Assembly: GCA_035647835.1 (NCBI GenBank)
Contig: DASRMS010000039.1
Coordinates: 1-37,086 of the forward strand
Source: UBA9865 sp035647835
GTDB taxonomy: Bacteria > Bacillota > Dethiobacteria > Dethiobacterales > Dethiobacteraceae
Direction: 5' to 3'
Length of the DNA stretch: 37,086 bases
Under the pieces are notes generated by a model. The model did no database searches and was not told the origin of the DNA. It was given only the letters and a program-made list of their open reading frames with translations. Below are positions 1 to 7,948 of this stretch, piece after piece (the first letter of the stretch is position 1; each line of letters opens with the position of its first letter). Made by a program: the position numbers and the translations under genes.

Positions 1-244
1 GTATTACCTGGTCGTCGGCAGCGTAGAACCGCATCATGTGCTCGTTGTCAATGGCCTAAACCGCCCCCTAAAAAGCCCAAAGAAAAAAAATCTTCGTCAT
101 TTGCAGATCCAGCGAATTGCACCCACTGAATTAGTGGACAGAATAAAGCAGCGCAAAGTGCGTGATGAAGAAATTGCACGGGCGATCCGTGGTATGGTTT
201 GTGAAGACCAGCCTGGGGGAGAAAGGGAGGGAAACATTACCTGA
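1..244 (+). CDS. KOW-domain RNA-binding protein, 3' part (partial)
   Basis: The reading frame is open from the left edge of the window (first full codon at base 2), so the true start lies upstream and only about 80 C-terminal residues are seen. The visible part begins YYLVVGSVEP, continues with a basic stretch (RPLKSPKKKNLRHLQ) and ends in a charged helix. This fits the L14e/KOW-type RNA-binding protein that usually sits between map and infA in Clostridia. The family call rests on this position and the basic motif, because the KOW core is mostly outside the window. Its stop overlaps the infA start by one base (TGATG), so the two are translationally coupled. Confidence 0.7.
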   Translation, partial: YYLVVGSVEPHHVLVVNGLNRPLKSPKKKNLRHLQIQRIAPTELVDRIKQRKVRDEEIARAIRGMVCEDQPGGEREGNIT

Positions 245-462
245 TGTCAAAAAAAGATGCTATTGAGGTAGAGGGAACAGTAATAGAACCACTACCGAAC
301 GCCATGTTCCGAGTGGAGCTAAAAAATGGACATAAGGTGCTGGCCCATGTGTCGGGAAAAATCCGTATGAACTTTATCCGTATCCTCCCAGGGGACAGAG
401 TTTTGGTGGAATTATCCCCATATGATTTAACACGTGGTCGGATTACCTACCGCTACAAGTAA
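244..462 (+). CDS. infA: Translation initiation factor IF-1
   Basis: A 72-residue S1-like OB-fold protein, exactly the usual length. It begins MSKKDAIEVEGTVIEPLPNA, keeps the family signature FRVELKNGHKVLAHVSGK, and ends in the ILPGDRVLVELSPYDLTRGRI segment. IF-1 binds the 30S A site with IF-2 and IF-3 during initiation. The ATG overlaps the stop of the upstream KOW gene, and the RBS (GGGAGGG) lies inside that gene. The next gene is rpmJ, the standard Firmicutes order. Confidence 0.98.
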   Translation: MSKKDAIEVEGTVIEPLPNAMFRVELKNGHKVLAHVSGKIRMNFIRILPGDRVLVELSPYDLTRGRITYRYK

Positions 463-484
463 GACGCCAAAAGGAGGTTTTGGG

Positions 485-598
485 ATGAAAGTAAGACCAT
501 CTGTGAAACCGATTTGCGAGAAGTGCAAAATCATTAAGCGCAAAGGCAAAGTCATGGTGATCTGTGAAAACCCGAAGCATAAGCAAAAACAGGGTTAA
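485..598 (+). CDS. rpmJ: 50S ribosomal protein L36 (bL36)
   Basis: A 37-codon gene reading MKVRPSVKPICEKCKIIKRK and ending NPKHKQKQG. Three Cys and one His (C11, C14, C27, H32) form the usual zinc ribbon, so this is the zinc-binding C+ form. The RBS AAAGGAGG lies about 8 bases before the ATG. It sits between infA and rpsM as expected. Confidence 0.97.
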   Translation: MKVRPSVKPICEKCKIIKRKGKVMVICENPKHKQKQG

Positions 599-668
599 TT
601 GTATAAAAAGGGAAAAGTCTGGAAATTATAATTCTGTTTGTTGAAAAAGAAAGGGAGGTGCAAATCCT

Positions 669-1040
669 ATGGCGAGGATTGCCGGAGTCGACCTGCCGCG
701 TGAAAAACGCGTGGAAATCGCGCTTACCTATATCTATGGCATTGGCCGTAAAACAGCTCAAGATATCCTAAACCAGTCAGGCATTAACATGGATACCCGT
801 GTTAGAGACCTGACAGAAGATGAAGTCAATAGGCTACGTGAGTATATCGATAAGAACAACAAAGTAGAAGGCGACTTGCGTCGTGAAGTTGCCATGAATA
901 TCAAGCGTTTGATGGAAATTGGCAGTTATCGCGGAATCCGTCATCGCAGAGGATTACCGGTACGTGGTCAAACCACTAAGAACAACGCCCGTACACGTAA
1001 AGGTCCCAAGCGCACAGTCGGTGCTAAACGCAAAAAGTAA
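669..1040 (+). CDS. rpsM: 30S ribosomal protein S13 (uS13)
   Basis: A 123-residue S13 starting MARIAGVDLPREKRVEIALT, with the helix-two-turn-helix region near YIYGIGRKTAQDIL and the basic tail GLPVRGQTTKNNARTRKGPK that contacts the P-site tRNA and the central bridge. The RBS is GGGAGGTG. Full family length with no oddities. First of five cotranscribed genes ending at rplQ. Confidence 0.98.
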   Translation: MARIAGVDLPREKRVEIALTYIYGIGRKTAQDILNQSGINMDTRVRDLTEDEVNRLREYIDKNNKVEGDLRREVAMNIKRLMEIGSYRGIRHRRGLPVRGQTTKNNARTRKGPKRTVGAKRKK

Positions 1041-1060
1041 GTAGATAGGGGGGAAATGTC

Positions 1061-1456
1061 TTGGTAGCACGTAAAAGAACAGCACGTCCCAGAAGGCGTG
1101 AGCGTAAAAATATTCAGCATGGCGTCGCCCATATCCTGTCCACTTTTAACAACACCCACATTACGATTACTGATTTAAAAGGTAATACTATTTCTTGGGC
1201 CAGCTCCGGTGGTGTTGGCTTTAAAGGATCTCGTAAATCAACACCCTTTGCTGCCCAGTCTGCTGCAGAAAAAGCCGCTAAAGCAGCGATGGAGCATGGT
1301 TTAAAAGAAGTGGAAGTGTTTGTTAAAGGACCAGGTTCAGGACGAGAGGCTGCCATTCGTTCTTTACAGGCAGCAGGTCTGGAAGTGAATTTAATTAAAG
1401 ATGTAACACCTATTCCACATAATGGATGCCGTCCGCCAAAACGGCGCAGAGTTTAA
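1061..1456 (+). CDS. rpsK: 30S ribosomal protein S11 (uS11)
   Basis: A 131-residue S11 with the core HILSTFNNTHITITDLKGN and the C-terminal signature IKDVTPIPHNGCRPPKRRRV. Translation starts at TTG 1061, placed about 7 bases after a GGGGGG ribosome binding site. The next codons (VARKRTARP) fit the usual N-terminus and no ATG exists nearby. S11 lines the 30S platform next to S6/S18 and the mRNA exit. Confidence 0.98.
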   Translation: MVARKRTARPRRRERKNIQHGVAHILSTFNNTHITITDLKGNTISWASSGGVGFKGSRKSTPFAAQSAAEKAAKAAMEHGLKEVEVFVKGPGSGREAAIRSLQAAGLEVNLIKDVTPIPHNGCRPPKRRRV

Positions 1457-1474
1457 CCTGAGGAGGTCAGTCTA

Positions 1475-2104
1475 ATGGCTAGATATACTGGAGCCGTCTG
1501 CAGGCAGTGCCGCCGTGAAGGTTTAAAACTTTACCTTAAAGGCGAACGCTGCTATACAGAAAAATGTGGTGTAGATCGCAGGGCGTATGCGCCTGGTCAA
1601 CACGGCCAACGCCGCAGAGGAAAAACGTCCGAATATGGTCTACAGCTACGTGAAAAACAAAAAGCACGCCGTATTTATGGCGTACTAGAGAGTCAGTTCC
1701 GTCGCTATTTTCGAGAGGCAGATCGTCGTAAAGGTATTACCGGCGAAAACCTTTTGCAGATATTGGAAGCAAGATTAGATAATATTGTTTACCGCATGGG
1801 ATTTGCTCTTTCCCGTCCGGAGGCGCGTCAACTGGTGAAACACGGTCATTTCTCCGTTAACGGCAAAAAAGTTACAATCCCCTCGTACCAGGTACGTCCT
1901 GGCGATGAGATTGCAGTTCGTGAAGCCAGTCGCACTAAGGGTCGTTTCAAAGAACTTGCGGAATTAACGCAAAACCAAGGGACGATGGAATGGTTAGAAG
2001 TGAATCGCGACAACCTAGCCGGTAAAGTAGTACGGTTACCAAATCGCGACGAGATTGATATTCCCATTACCGAGCATCTCATCGTCGAGCTCTATTCCCG
2101 CTAA
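1475..2104 (+). CDS. rpsD: 30S ribosomal protein S4 (uS4), zinc-binding form
   Basis: A 209-residue S4: an N-terminal rRNA-binding part followed by an S4 RNA-binding domain (about residues 98-160, around LDNIVYRMGFALSRPEARQL). Four N-terminal cysteines, C9, C12, C26 and C31, form the zinc knuckle of the C+ paralogue. S4 nucleates 30S assembly on the 16S 5' domain, and in Bacillus it also represses its own gene. No leader structure is evident here because the gene sits inside the operon, 18 bases after rpsK. Confidence 0.97.
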   Translation: MARYTGAVCRQCRREGLKLYLKGERCYTEKCGVDRRAYAPGQHGQRRRGKTSEYGLQLREKQKARRIYGVLESQFRRYFREADRRKGITGENLLQILEARLDNIVYRMGFALSRPEARQLVKHGHFSVNGKKVTIPSYQVRPGDEIAVREASRTKGRFKELAELTQNQGTMEWLEVNRDNLAGKVVRLPNRDEIDIPITEHLIVELYSR

Positions 2105-2166
2105 ACTTTGACTAAAACGAATTGCCCTCGCGTTGGTAACGGAATCGAGAAGGAGGGTCTGGAAAG

Positions 2167-3114
2167 TTGATTGAAATCGAAAAGCCAAAAATTGAACGTG
2201 TCGACAGCAATGATGACATTGCCTATGGAAAATTTGTGATTGAGCCCCTGGAGCGAGGTTATGGCATTACCTTAGGTAACTCTCTCCGCCGTGTGCTCTT
2301 ATCTTCGCTGCCGGGTGCTGCCATTACCTCAGTTAAAGTTGAAGGTGTGGAGCATGAGTTTTCCACCATTGCTGGTGTTTTAGAGGACACCACTGAAATC
2401 ATCCTCAATCTGAAAAAATTGGCGATGAAGATTCATGCGGATGAACCACAAACACTGACAATTGATGCTTCAGTGCAAGGAGCTGTCACCGCTGGCGACA
2501 TTAAACTACCGGCTGATGTAGAAATATTAAATCCGGATTTACACATTGCTACACTGGAGGATGGCGGCAATCTCTATATGGAGTTGTTTGCTGCCAATGG
2601 TCGCGGCTATGTGCAAGCGGAGCGTAATAAGGAGGCAGGTCAGCCCATCGGGATTATTCCCATGGACTCACTCTTCTCCCCTATTCACCGTGTTAACTAC
2701 CAGGTGGAAGATACGCGTGTTGGTCAGCATACAGACTATGACAAACTAACTCTTGAAGTCTGGACTGACGGCAGCATTCATCCGGATGAAGCTATTAGCC
2801 TTGGTGCAAAAGTCCTCTCCAAACATTTAGGGCTCTTCATCAACCTCACCGAGAAGGTGGCGGAAGTGGAGATTTTGGATGAAAAGGAAGAGGACGATAA
2901 AACCAAAGTTATGGAAATGACGATCGAAGAACTGGATCTTTCAGTGCGCTCTTATAACTGCCTCAAACGTGCAGGCATCAACTCTGTACAGGAACTAGTG
3001 CAAAAGAGCGAAGAGGAAATGATGAAAGTTCGCAATCTGGGCAAAAAATCACTAGAAGAAGTTACCCAGAAACTAGATGAATTAAATCTATCTCTGCGCG
3101 ATAGCAATGAGTAA
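2167..3114 (+). CDS. rpoA: DNA-directed RNA polymerase alpha subunit
   Basis: A 315-residue alpha subunit. The N-terminal domain (about 1-230) has the dimer signatures GYGITLGNSLRRVLLSSLPG and VEGVEHEFSTI. A short acidic linker (DEKEEDDKT) leads to the C-terminal helix-hairpin-helix domain (about 245-310, SVRSYNCLKRAGINSVQEL) that binds UP elements and activators. The start is TTG 2167 after the strong site AGGAGGG, and the protein begins MIEIEKPKIE as expected. Confidence 0.98.
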   Translation: MIEIEKPKIERVDSNDDIAYGKFVIEPLERGYGITLGNSLRRVLLSSLPGAAITSVKVEGVEHEFSTIAGVLEDTTEIILNLKKLAMKIHADEPQTLTIDASVQGAVTAGDIKLPADVEILNPDLHIATLEDGGNLYMELFAANGRGYVQAERNKEAGQPIGIIPMDSLFSPIHRVNYQVEDTRVGQHTDYDKLTLEVWTDGSIHPDEAISLGAKVLSKHLGLFINLTEKVAEVEILDEKEEDDKTKVMEMTIEELDLSVRSYNCLKRAGINSVQELVQKSEEEMMKVRNLGKKSLEEVTQKLDELNLSLRDSNE

Positions 3115-3129
3115 AAGGAGGGAGAAGCC

Positions 3130-3468
3130 ATGGTACTACGTAAATTCGGCCGTCGCAGTGAGCATCGCCGGGCAATGTTGCGTAATTTAGTTACCTCCAT
3201 GATTCTTGCCGATAAGGTTATGACCACAGAAGCGAAAGCCAAGCAAATCCGCAGTATTTCTGAAAAAATGATTACCCTAGGCAAGCGTAATGACTTACAT
3301 GCTCGCCGCCAAGCTCTGGCCTATCTCCTCGATGAAACCGCGGTGAAGAAGTTATTTGAAGAAATCGCCCCGCGTTATGAGGAGCGTCAGGGTGGATATA
3401 CCCGTATCCTAAAAATGGGGCCACGCCGCGGTGATGCGGCACCCATGGCCATAATTGAATTTGTGTAG
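3130..3468 (+). CDS. rplQ: 50S ribosomal protein L17 (bL17)
   Basis: A 112-residue L17 beginning MVLRKFGRRSEHRRAMLRNL, with the family block YTRILKMGPRRGDAAPMAII at the C-terminus. It lies 15 bases after rpoA with an AAAGGAGGG ribosome binding site. It is the last gene of the ribosomal superoperon and is followed at once by a strong hairpin. Confidence 0.98.
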   Translation: MVLRKFGRRSEHRRAMLRNLVTSMILADKVMTTEAKAKQIRSISEKMITLGKRNDLHARRQALAYLLDETAVKKLFEEIAPRYEERQGGYTRILKMGPRRGDAAPMAIIEFV

Positions 3469-3481
3469 AATATAGAGCGTC

Positions 3482-3514
3482 AAGAAAATCGACCCACAAG
3501 CTGTCGATTTTCTT
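3482..3514 (+). terminator. Rho-independent terminator after rplQ
   Basis: A perfect 12-bp inverted repeat, AAGAAAATCGAC (3482-3493) and GTCGATTTTCTT (3503-3514), with a 9-base loop and a T-rich right arm. It starts 14 bases past the rplQ stop. It is nested inside a second, wider inverted repeat (3470-3480 with 3547-3557). Confidence 0.75.
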
Positions 3515-3571
3515 TGTAATGGCTGTTTTTTATTTACTTGCCATGAACGCTCTATATCATCTGCACCGGGG

Positions 3572-4411
3572 GTGAGTCCAATCGAAATCATTCGTGCCGC
3601 AGGGCTCAGTTATAAATACCATAAAGAAGATGGCGGTGAATTCTGGGCACTGCGTGACATTCATTTAGGCATTAATGAAGGGGAATTTGTAGCCATTCTC
3701 GGGCCTAATGGTTCAGGTAAATCTACTCTTGCTAAACATTTTAATGCTCTTTTATTGCCTACAAATGGGGAAATGTATGTAGGAGGGCTTAATACACGCG
3801 AGATTGAGAACCATTGGCAGATTCGCCAAACGGCCGGTATGGTTTTCCAGAACCCTGATAATCAAATTGTCGCGACGACAATTGAAGAAGATGTGGCGTT
3901 TGGCCCGGAGAATCTTGGTTTACCATCTACTGAAATTCGACAGCGGGTCGATGAAGCGCTGGAGTTAGTGGGTATGTCTGCGTTTAAACAACAGGCGCCG
4001 CATCTGCTTTCCGGGGGACAGAAACAGCGGGTAGCAATAGCTGGTGTCATTGCGATGCGACCCCGCTGCCTGATTCTAGATGAATCGACAGCGATGTTGG
4101 ATCCCCGCGGTCGCTGCGAGGTGCTGGAAACTGTCAGTCGTTTGAATAAAGAAGAAGGTATCACCGTCATACTAATCACGCACTTTATGGAAGAGGCAGT
4201 AGCCGCTGACCGCATTTTTATTTTGGAGAAGGGGCACATCGCCATGCAAGGCCAGCCACAGGATGTTTTTTTACGTGTCGATGACTTGCGAACATTAGGT
4301 TTAGATGTGCCGCCGGTGGCGGAACTAGCAGGAGAGTTACGGCAATGTGGAGTAGAGCTGCCGCCTTCAGTGCTGACGGTAGATGAATTGGTAAAACAAT
4401 TATGCTGCTAA
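3572..4411 (+). CDS. ecfA1: ECF transporter ATPase A1 (CbiO-type)
   Basis: A 279-residue ABC ATPase of the energy-coupling factor module. ATP hydrolysis by the two Ecf ATPases drives EcfT and swappable substrate-binding S components for vitamins or metal ions. Visible motifs are Walker A GPNGSGKST (44-52), Q-loop FQNPDN (92-97), ABC signature LSGGQ (146-150) and Walker B LILDES (167-172). The last residue is Ser where most family members have Pro; the catalytic Glu is kept. The start is GTG 3572 after a G-rich but unremarkable ribosome site. It overlaps ecfA2 by 10 bases. Location after rplQ is standard in Firmicutes. Confidence 0.95.
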   Translation: MSPIEIIRAAGLSYKYHKEDGGEFWALRDIHLGINEGEFVAILGPNGSGKSTLAKHFNALLLPTNGEMYVGGLNTREIENHWQIRQTAGMVFQNPDNQIVATTIEEDVAFGPENLGLPSTEIRQRVDEALELVGMSAFKQQAPHLLSGGQKQRVAIAGVIAMRPRCLILDESTAMLDPRGRCEVLETVSRLNKEEGITVILITHFMEEAVAADRIFILEKGHIAMQGQPQDVFLRVDDLRTLGLDVPPVAELAGELRQCGVELPPSVLTVDELVKQLCC

Positions 4412-5253
4412 CAGTTGAAAACTTAAGCTATACCTATATGCCCGGAGCTCCTTTTGAAGTAAAGGCACTACAAAATATTAACCTTAACATTGCTCAAGGC
4501 GAGTATCTAGCGATTATTGGCCAGACCGGTTCTGGCAAATCAACACTTGTACAGCATTTAAATGGGCTCCTCAAGCCAACCAGCGGCCGCATTTTGCTGG
4601 AGGGCAAGGACATTCGCAATGCTAAATCCGGTCTTAAAACTTTAAGAAGACGTGTCGGTCTGCTTTTCCAGTTTCCCGAACAACAACTGTTTGAGGAAAC
4701 AGTATTCGCCGATGTCGCCTTTGGCCCTAAAAACATGGGTTTAGACGAAGCTGAAATTAAGCAGCGCGTAGAAAAAGCATTAATTTTAGTCGGTCTCCCT
4801 CTCGATGTTGCTGAACGTTCGCCCTTTGGCCTTTCCGGCGGACAAATGCGGCGCGTCGCCATGGCTGGGGTTTTAGCCATGCAGCCAGATGTGTTAATAC
4901 TAGATGAGCCGGCAGCTGGCTTGGACCCACGCGGTAAAGCAGAAATATTCGACCAGATAGATCGTCTGCACCAGGAAGAAAATCTGACTGTGATCTTAGT
5001 CTCACATAGTATGGAAGATGTAGCCGTGCGTGCTAAACATTTACTGGTGCTAGCCGATGGTCAAGTCAAACTACACGGCACACCGGCGGAAGTATTTACC
5101 GATGCGGCTGAGCTGGAGCAGTTAGGTTTAGCCCTGCCACAGATGGCACTACTAATGCATCGTTTGCGCCAAGCCGGTAAAGAGGTGCCCACTGATATAT
5201 TTACAGTCTCGGCTGCGCGGGATGCTATCCTGCAGATGCTGGAGGTGCAGTAG
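4402..5253 (+). CDS. ecfA2: ECF transporter ATPase A2 (CbiO-type)
   Basis: A 283-residue second ECF ATPase. Motifs are Walker A GQTGSGKS (40-47), Q-loop FQFPEQQLFEET (the FPEQQLF form is typical of EcfA2), signature LSGGQ (144-148) and Walker B LILDEP (165-170). It forms a heterodimer with EcfA1 on the cytoplasmic face. The ATG lies inside the end of ecfA1, so the two are coupled, and ecfT follows 4 bases after its stop. Confidence 0.95.
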   Translation: MLLTVENLSYTYMPGAPFEVKALQNINLNIAQGEYLAIIGQTGSGKSTLVQHLNGLLKPTSGRILLEGKDIRNAKSGLKTLRRRVGLLFQFPEQQLFEETVFADVAFGPKNMGLDEAEIKQRVEKALILVGLPLDVAERSPFGLSGGQMRRVAMAGVLAMQPDVLILDEPAAGLDPRGKAEIFDQIDRLHQEENLTVILVSHSMEDVAVRAKHLLVLADGQVKLHGTPAEVFTDAAELEQLGLALPQMALLMHRLRQAGKEVPTDIFTVSAARDAILQMLEVQ

Positions 5254-5257
5254 CCAG

Positions 5258-6052
5258 ATGAAAAGTATCACCATAGGACAATTTATTCCCGGAGAGTCAC
5301 TGCTCCACAAATTAGATGCACGCGCAAAATTTGTAGCCCTGATTTTCTTAATCATTGCTATCTTTTCCGTCCACTCATTTTGGGGTTATTTAATACTGGC
5401 TGGGGTGATCTTCTCTTTACTGCTGATCTCGCGGATACCTTTGTCATATTTCTTCCGAGGCTTGAAGCCTGTCTACTATATTATGATTTTTACGCTGGTG
5501 ATTCATTTTTTCTTCACCAAAGGTGGTACAGTCTTACTGCGCCTAGGCTCAGTAACGATTGAAACTGGTGGTATCTATTTTGGCTTTTTTATGGTGACAC
5601 GCATTATCTTTCTTGTAGTTGCTACTTCTCTATTAACGTTAACTACGTCACCTATTGCCCTAACAGACGGGTTAGAATATCTCATGAAACCCCTCAGCAA
5701 GGTTGGTGTACCTGCCCACGAAATCGCCATGATGATGACCATTGCTCTGCGCTTTATTCCGACGCTGATGGAAGAAAGCGAAAAGATTATGAAAGCGCAA
5801 ATGGCACGCGGTGCCGATTTCGAAAGCGGCAATATTTACCAACGAGCAAAAAGTTTAGTACCGCTTTTAGTACCCCTATTTGTTTCATCCTTCCGTCGTG
5901 CTGACGATCTCGCCATTGCCATGGAAGCACGCTGCTACCGTGGTGGGGAAGGACGTACTCGTTTACGTGAACTACAAGCAACGACGAAAGACTATCTAGT
6001 CATTGCTGCCAGTATCACTCTTGTCATCCTCATTACTTGGGGTCAGGTTTAA
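5258..6052 (+). CDS. ecfT: ECF transporter transmembrane subunit T
   Basis: A 264-residue membrane protein with about five hydrophobic segments (first near AKFVALIFLIIAIFS). The two C-terminal coupling motifs are visible, one around MARGADF and one around EARCYRGG; their Arg residues dock on the two ATPases. I place the start at ATG 5258, not further upstream, because it is preceded by GGAGGTG at a good distance and the protein then begins MKSITIGQFIPGESLLHKLD as in homologues. Global (group II) ECF arrangement: no S component is adjacent, so the substrate cannot be read from this locus. Confidence 0.94.
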   Translation: MKSITIGQFIPGESLLHKLDARAKFVALIFLIIAIFSVHSFWGYLILAGVIFSLLLISRIPLSYFFRGLKPVYYIMIFTLVIHFFFTKGGTVLLRLGSVTIETGGIYFGFFMVTRIIFLVVATSLLTLTTSPIALTDGLEYLMKPLSKVGVPAHEIAMMMTIALRFIPTLMEESEKIMKAQMARGADFESGNIYQRAKSLVPLLVPLFVSSFRRADDLAIAMEARCYRGGEGRTRLRELQATTKDYLVIAASITLVILITWGQV

Positions 6053-6111
6053 CCTTAGAAACCTAATTTAACGGCTTAGCCTGCCCGCTTGTTTAAAGGG
6101 GGAATCTTCCA

Positions 6112-6843
6112 GTGAAAAACATTAAATTAACACTTTCCTATGATGGCACCAATTATCATGGTTTTCAGCTTCAGCAAAACGCCGACACCGTCCAGGCCCA
6201 ACTCGAGGCAGCGCTGCAGACTGTCTTTGGTGAAGCAATTCGTATTACAGCAGCAGGACGCACTGATACTGGTGTACATGCTTTGGGACAAGTGGTTAAT
6301 TTTCAAGTAAATACTCGTATTCCGCTGGCGCGTTTCCCCTACGCTATCAATGCTAATTTGCCTGCTGATATTGTGGTGACTGAGGCGGCAGTTGTTCCCG
6401 ACCATTTTAACGCCCGTTTTAGCTCACAAAGCAAGGTGTATCGCTATACGATTGATTGTGCACCCTTTCCGAGAGTTTTAACGCGCCACTATACGTATCA
6501 TCTGCGCTATCCACTTGATGTGCAATTAATACAGCGCGCTGCGACTACTTTAGTCGGGAAACATGATTTTTACTCTTTTATGGCTAGTGGAAGTTCGGTA
6601 AAAACTACCGAACGCCATATAATGCGTTTAGACGTAGAGGAGCAAGAGCAGTATCTGATCATTACTGCTGAAGCAGATGGCTTTTTGTACAACATGGTAC
6701 GGATTATTGTCGGCACACTAATTGAAGTGGGCCGCGGCAAAAGATCCCCAGACTTGTCTGCAGTCATCACCGCACGTAACCGGGCTGCTGCTGGGTGGAC
6801 AGCACCAGCGTATGGTTTAGTGATGCGTGAGGTAAAATATTAG
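6112..6843 (+). CDS. truA: tRNA pseudouridine(38-40) synthase
   Basis: A 243-residue TruA, which converts U38, U39 and U40 of the anticodon arm to pseudouridine. The catalytic Asp is D52 in the AAGRTDTGVHALGQV motif. The C-terminal block GFLYNMVRIIVGTLIEVGRG is also typical. The start is GTG 6112 after GGGGGAAT. Located between ecfT and rplM, the conserved Firmicutes order. Confidence 0.96.
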   Translation: MKNIKLTLSYDGTNYHGFQLQQNADTVQAQLEAALQTVFGEAIRITAAGRTDTGVHALGQVVNFQVNTRIPLARFPYAINANLPADIVVTEAAVVPDHFNARFSSQSKVYRYTIDCAPFPRVLTRHYTYHLRYPLDVQLIQRAATTLVGKHDFYSFMASGSSVKTTERHIMRLDVEEQEQYLIITAEADGFLYNMVRIIVGTLIEVGRGKRSPDLSAVITARNRAAAGWTAPAYGLVMREVKY

Positions 6844-6882
6844 CAGATTCCACATTATTTTCGCCCCGTCTATCTTATTCAC

Positions 6883-6911
6883 TTGACAGGCAGGGAACCA
6901 TACTATAAAAT
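6883..6911 (+). promoter_or_regulatory. SigA-type promoter for rplM-rpsI
   Basis: TTGACA (6883-6888), 17-base spacer, TAAAAT (6906-6911). It gives a transcript with a leader of roughly 70 bases before rplM, so these two genes can be expressed apart from the upstream operon. Confidence 0.7.
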
Positions 6912-6925
6912 GATTTTGTGTCAAT

Positions 6926-6972
6926 TCGCCGTTTTCTGCCCCGTTAGCGGTGATTTGCAGAAGTGTTTTGAT
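6926..6972 (+). promoter_or_regulatory. Candidate L13 leader (autoregulatory structure)
   Basis: Between the promoter and the rplM RBS is a hairpin: TTCTGC (6934-6939) pairs with GCAGAA (6957-6962), with an inner CCG/CGG stem around TTAG. A structured L13 leader that controls rplM-rpsI is known in Firmicutes. The position is right and the short GC core looks right, but I cannot run the covariance model, so this is a candidate only. Confidence 0.5.
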
Positions 6973-6986
6973 CGAGGAGGAAAAGT

Positions 6987-7418
6987 ATGCGCACCACATT
7001 TATGCCTAAAGAAGGGCAGATCGAACGGAAATGGTATATTCTTGATGCCGCCGATAAGCCTCTGGGCAGACTAGCGACAGAAGTTGCCCGTATTTTGCGC
7101 GGCAAACATAAACCTATTTATACACCCCATGTGGATACCGGTGACCATGTAATCGTGATTAACGCAGGACAAGTGGTCCTGACCGGTAATAAAGCAACAC
7201 AGAAATTCGCTTATCGCCATTCAGGTTATCCCGGCGGTTTAAAAAAGGTTTCCTATGGCACCCTAATTGCAAACAAACCGGAACGGGCTGTCATGTTGGC
7301 AGTAAAGGGTATGTTACCCCATAACCGTCTTGGTCGTGCCATGCTCAAAAAAGTTCGTGTTTATGCTGGTAGTGAGCATGCGCATGAGGCACAACAGCCA
7401 GAAGTTTGGACATTTTAG
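6987..7418 (+). CDS. rplM: 50S ribosomal protein L13 (uL13)
   Basis: A 143-residue L13 beginning MRTTFMPKEGQIERKWYILD, with the signatures PLGRLATEVARILRGKHKP and MLPHNRLGRAMLKKVRVY. The RBS is GAGGAGG. Full family length. Paired with rpsI 22 bases downstream. Confidence 0.98.
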   Translation: MRTTFMPKEGQIERKWYILDAADKPLGRLATEVARILRGKHKPIYTPHVDTGDHVIVINAGQVVLTGNKATQKFAYRHSGYPGGLKKVSYGTLIANKPERAVMLAVKGMLPHNRLGRAMLKKVRVYAGSEHAHEAQQPEVWTF

Positions 7419-7440
7419 GGTAGAAGGGAGGAAACTTTAA

Positions 7441-7833
7441 ATGGCACAAGTTCAATTCTACGGTACTGGTCGCAGGAAAAACGCCATTGCGCGGGTACGT
7501 CTTGTTCCTGGTAGCGGTGAAATAACCATTAATAGCAGAGACATCGATCAATATTTCGGTTTGGAAACATTAAAACTAATCGTCCGCCAACCATTAAAGT
7601 TAACGGATACTTTAGAGAAATTTAATGTGATTGCCAAAGTCGAAGGTGGCGGGACTACAGGTCAAGCAGGTGCAATTCGTCTTGGTATTGCACGTGCCCT
7701 GCTTAAAGCAGAAGGCAATTTACGTCCTGCACTAAAAAGTGCTGGCTTCCTCACCCGTGATCCACGGATGATAGAACGTAAAAAATACGGTCTCAAGAAA
7801 GCCAGACGTGCGCCACAATTCTCAAAACGTTAA
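7441..7833 (+). CDS. rpsI: 30S ribosomal protein S9 (uS9)
   Basis: A 130-residue S9 beginning MAQVQFYGTGRRKNAIARVR and ending KKARRAPQFSKR, the C-terminal tail that reaches the P-site tRNA. The RBS is GGGAGG. The stop codon forms the first bases of a perfect 20-bp palindrome, and a terminator follows. Confidence 0.98.
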   Translation: MAQVQFYGTGRRKNAIARVRLVPGSGEITINSRDIDQYFGLETLKLIVRQPLKLTDTLEKFNVIAKVEGGGTTGQAGAIRLGIARALLKAEGNLRPALKSAGFLTRDPRMIERKKYGLKKARRAPQFSKR

Positions 7834-7862
7834 TTTTAAGCTTAAAATTAGCATATAAGTTT

Positions 7863-7902
7863 AATCACCAGTTTTTGTGCAAACAGAAACTGGTGATTTT
7901 CT
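7863..7902 (+). terminator. Terminator after rpsI
   Basis: AATCACCAGTTT (7863-7874) pairs perfectly with AAACTGGTGATT (7887-7898), followed by TTTTC. Just upstream, a separate perfect palindrome (7831-7850, TAATTTTAAG and its complement) overlaps the rpsI stop codon. Confidence 0.85.
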
Positions 7903-7948
7903 ATACTTTGATAGATCCATCATCTCTCTGCAAGGAGGCCCGTTTGCT

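Noticed and set aside
7877..7948. AzlC start at GTG 7877
   Set aside because: It lies inside the rpsI terminator; AGGAGG at 7933-7938 supports GTG 7949.
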